A DNA stretch of 64,000 nucleotides. It comes from Microtetraspora sp. NBRC 16547 (GTDB lineage Bacteria; Actinomycetota; Actinomycetes; Streptosporangiales; Streptosporangiaceae). Below are positions 62,714 through 64,000 of this stretch, piece after piece. The notes below the pieces were generated by a model. That model was not told the origin of the DNA. It ran no database searches and saw only the letters and a program-made list of their open reading frames with translations. The stretch spans positions 124,001 to 188,000 of the forward strand of contig NZ_BSSE01000009.1 in assembly GCF_030268965.1 (NCBI RefSeq), read 5' to 3'. The translations under genes and the position numbers were made by a program. The first letter of the stretch is position 1. Each line of letters opens with the position of its first letter.

Positions 62714-63805
62714 TCAGCGGCGGCAGATGAGGTGGAGCCGCCCCCAGGAGGTGTTGGCGTAGCCCTTGGGATTCCATAGCGTCGCCGGTGATTCGGGCTG
62801 TGTGGTGCCCGCGCAGTCCCAGGCGCGGGCGACGATCTCCACCTCGCCCTCGGACAGGACGACGGTGGTGCGCCAGTGCTGCCAGGCCCAGGGACCTGCC
62901 GGTGCGTCCAATTTCGCCTGAGTCCAGGTATGTCCGGCGTCCAGGGAGACGTCCACTCGCGCGACGCTGCGGCCGTCGCCCGCGAGCGCGTAGCCGGTGA
63001 TCTCGGTCGGTCCGGGAGGCACCCGAGAGCCGTGCTCGGGGCGCAGGATGTCGCAGGTGAGGGCGACCGGCCCGAGAGAGATGCCGGCCCCCGGACCGCA
63101 CTGGGACGGGTCGGCGTCGGGAGGCAGCATGCGGTACGCGACGGCCTGGAAGTAGCCGTCTGAGGGGTCGGCCTTGGCGGTGATGCGCTCGAGCCATTTC
63201 ACGCTGCGGGCACCGATCCAGCCCGGCACGATCACGCGCAGCGGGGCGCCGTGGACGGCGGGCAGGGGATGGCCGTTCATCGCCCATGCCAGCAGAACCT
63301 CGCCGGCGGTGGCCTTGGCCACAGGGATGGAGCCGACGTAGGGCTGGGGCGGGTCCGCTTCCTGCGCCACGTCCGGCGCAGAGAAGGAGACGTGCGCGGC
63401 CTCGGGGCGCAGGCCCGCCTCGGCAAGCACGTCCGCGAGGCCCACTCCGATCCAGGAAGCCGTGGAGATGGCACCGGACCTCCAGGGATCCTCGCCCGGA
63501 ATGTCACGAATCTCGATCAGCTCGGCACGGCGGTTGCCCGCGCATTGCAGCGTCGCGATCACCTCACGCTCCGGGAAGCGGGAGCGCAACTCCTCCAGCG
63601 ACAGGCGCAACGGCCGCTCGACCAGCCCGTCCACCTCCAGTCGCCAGGTGGCCGTGTCTGTCAGGGGGATGGGACCGTGGTTGCGGCTGTAGAAAGCGTC
63701 CAGCGGCGTGGTCAGCCGCTCCGCCAGGGCGTATGTGGGCGGCTCTGCGTTGAACGGCTCCTCCTCGTGAACGAGCATGTCATCCCTTTTGTCCCACTTC
63801 GTCAT
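62714..63805 (-). CDS. Molybdopterin-dependent sulfite oxidase-family enzyme
   Basis: A 363-residue protein of the SUOX/YedY superfamily. Moco-binding domain: FYSRNHGPIPLTDTATWRLE, with the Mo-ligating Cys in VIATLQCAGNRRAEL; then HGAPLRVIVPGWIGARSVKW LERI-like; C-terminal dimerisation domain ends WNPKGYANTSWGRLHLI. No Tat signal is seen, so it may be cytoplasmic or exported with a partner. Oxidation of sulfite to sulfate would complete the pathway of the persulfide dioxygenase cluster 3 kb upstream; the link is inference from family and distance. Start ATG 63805. Confidence 0.92.
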   Translation of the reverse strand: MTKWDKRDDMLVHEEEPFNAEPPTYALAERLTTPLDAFYSRNHGPIPLTDTATWRLEVDGLVERPLRLSLEELRSRFPEREVIATLQCAGNRRAELIEIRDIPGEDPWRSGAISTASWIGVGLADVLAEAGLRPEAAHVSFSAPDVAQEADPPQPYVGSIPVAKATAGEVLLAWAMNGHPLPAVHGAPLRVIVPGWIGARSVKWLERITAKADPSDGYFQAVAYRMLPPDADPSQCGPGAGISLGPVALTCDILRPEHGSRVPPGPTEITGYALAGDGRSVARVDVSLDAGHTWTQAKLDAPAGPWAWQHWRTTVVLSEGEVEIVARAWDCAGTTQPESPATLWNPKGYANTSWGRLHLICRR

Positions 63806-63914
63806 GCTTTCCGGGTACCCCGGAGAGAGGGCCGTGATGCGTGACCGGCGCTCGCGCGAAGCCAGTGTGAGAAGCCGCGAGAGCCGGCGGCCGGGTGCCG
63901 ACCGGCACTTGCGA

Positions 63915-63950
63915 GCAGGTGGAGGCCCCCTCTGCCGGGCCTCCACCTGC
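63915..63950. terminator. Strong stem-loop terminator near the right edge
   Basis: GCAGGTGGAGGCCC and GGGCCTCCACCTGC form a perfect 14-bp stem around an eight-base loop. It lies just downstream of a probable gene end entering from the right edge on the minus strand. Confidence 0.75.
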
Positions 63951-63962
63951 TTCCCCGGGCAA

Positions 63963-64000
63963 TCACTCGGGGGTGTCTCGACCGTTCTCCTCAACATGGC
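63963..64000 (-). CDS. Possible 3' end of a gene entering from the right
   Basis: A minus-strand frame from the right edge reads HVEENGRDTPE and stops at TGA 63963-63965, with the strong hairpin terminator 13 bases further on. The position suggests the C terminus of a gene upstream of the sulfite oxidase. Only twelve residues are visible, so identity cannot be judged. Confidence 0.35.
   Translation of the reverse strand, partial: HVEENGRDTPE

Overview
The window is very GC-rich, gene-dense DNA with heavy third-position GC bias, frequent GTG starts and many ATGA/GTGA stop-start overlaps. It encodes the mycobacterial-type GlnX/GlnH/PknG system, DUF222-HNH (13E12-like) proteins and FurA-KatG. 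This points to a filamentous actinomycete; the mix of families resembles Streptosporangiaceae such as Nonomuraea or Streptosporangium, but that assignment is inference. I found no rRNA, tRNA, CRISPR array or intact insertion sequence.

Layout. 1-5.5 kb: a partial stand-alone secY, then a drug-type ABC exporter with a histidine kinase/response regulator pair and a 136-bp duplicated piece of the kinase in front of a GNAT gene. 5.6-8.2 kb: a sulfur-transfer operon (ArsR-rhodanese fusion and cysteine desulfurase-TusA fusion) and a truncated LPMO remnant. 8.2-10.7 kb: TetR / internally deleted SDR / MFS pump. 11.3-13.6 kb: DUF222-HNH protein with an SOS-box-like site upstream. 13.6-19.5 kb: two TetR regulators and a heterodimeric ABC exporter. 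19.6-23.2 kb: small secreted protein, fused SecDF and PspA. 23.3-24.2 kb: tandem universal stress protein.

24.5-33.1 kb holds a seven-gene signalling operon: coiled-coil protein, PknG kinase, PP2C phosphatase, VWA protein, FHA protein, GlnX-like membrane sensor and GlnH-like lipoprotein. Kinase, phosphatase and FHA protein all carry N-terminal zinc ribbons. 33-38 kb: poly-gamma-glutamate hydrolase-like protein, furA-katG and a zinc alcohol dehydrogenase. 38.3-42.5 kb: a sugar ABC uptake operon with an RpiR regulator, headed by what looks like the C-terminal stub of murQ. 42.5-50.5 kb: GNAT, LysR/psuG, a membrane protein, a lipoprotein, an LLM oxidoreductase and a TetR/MFS pair. 50.6-55.4 kb: acyl-CoA ligase, enoyl-CoA hydratase and two GNATs, interspersed with gene stubs (MazG-like, SDR-like).

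55.8-59.7 kb is a compact persulfide/sulfite detoxification cluster: CstR-like repressor, rhodanese-DUF2892, TauE/SafE exporter, thioredoxin, and a persulfide dioxygenase with two rhodanese domains. Four near-identical ATACCCC(N)GGGTAT palindromes sit upstream of four transcription units, so the regulon can be read directly from the DNA. A multicopper oxidase, a zinc alcohol dehydrogenase and a sulfite oxidase follow; the last could oxidise the sulfite that the dioxygenase produces. Several truncated genes across the window suggest repeated local deletion and recombination.
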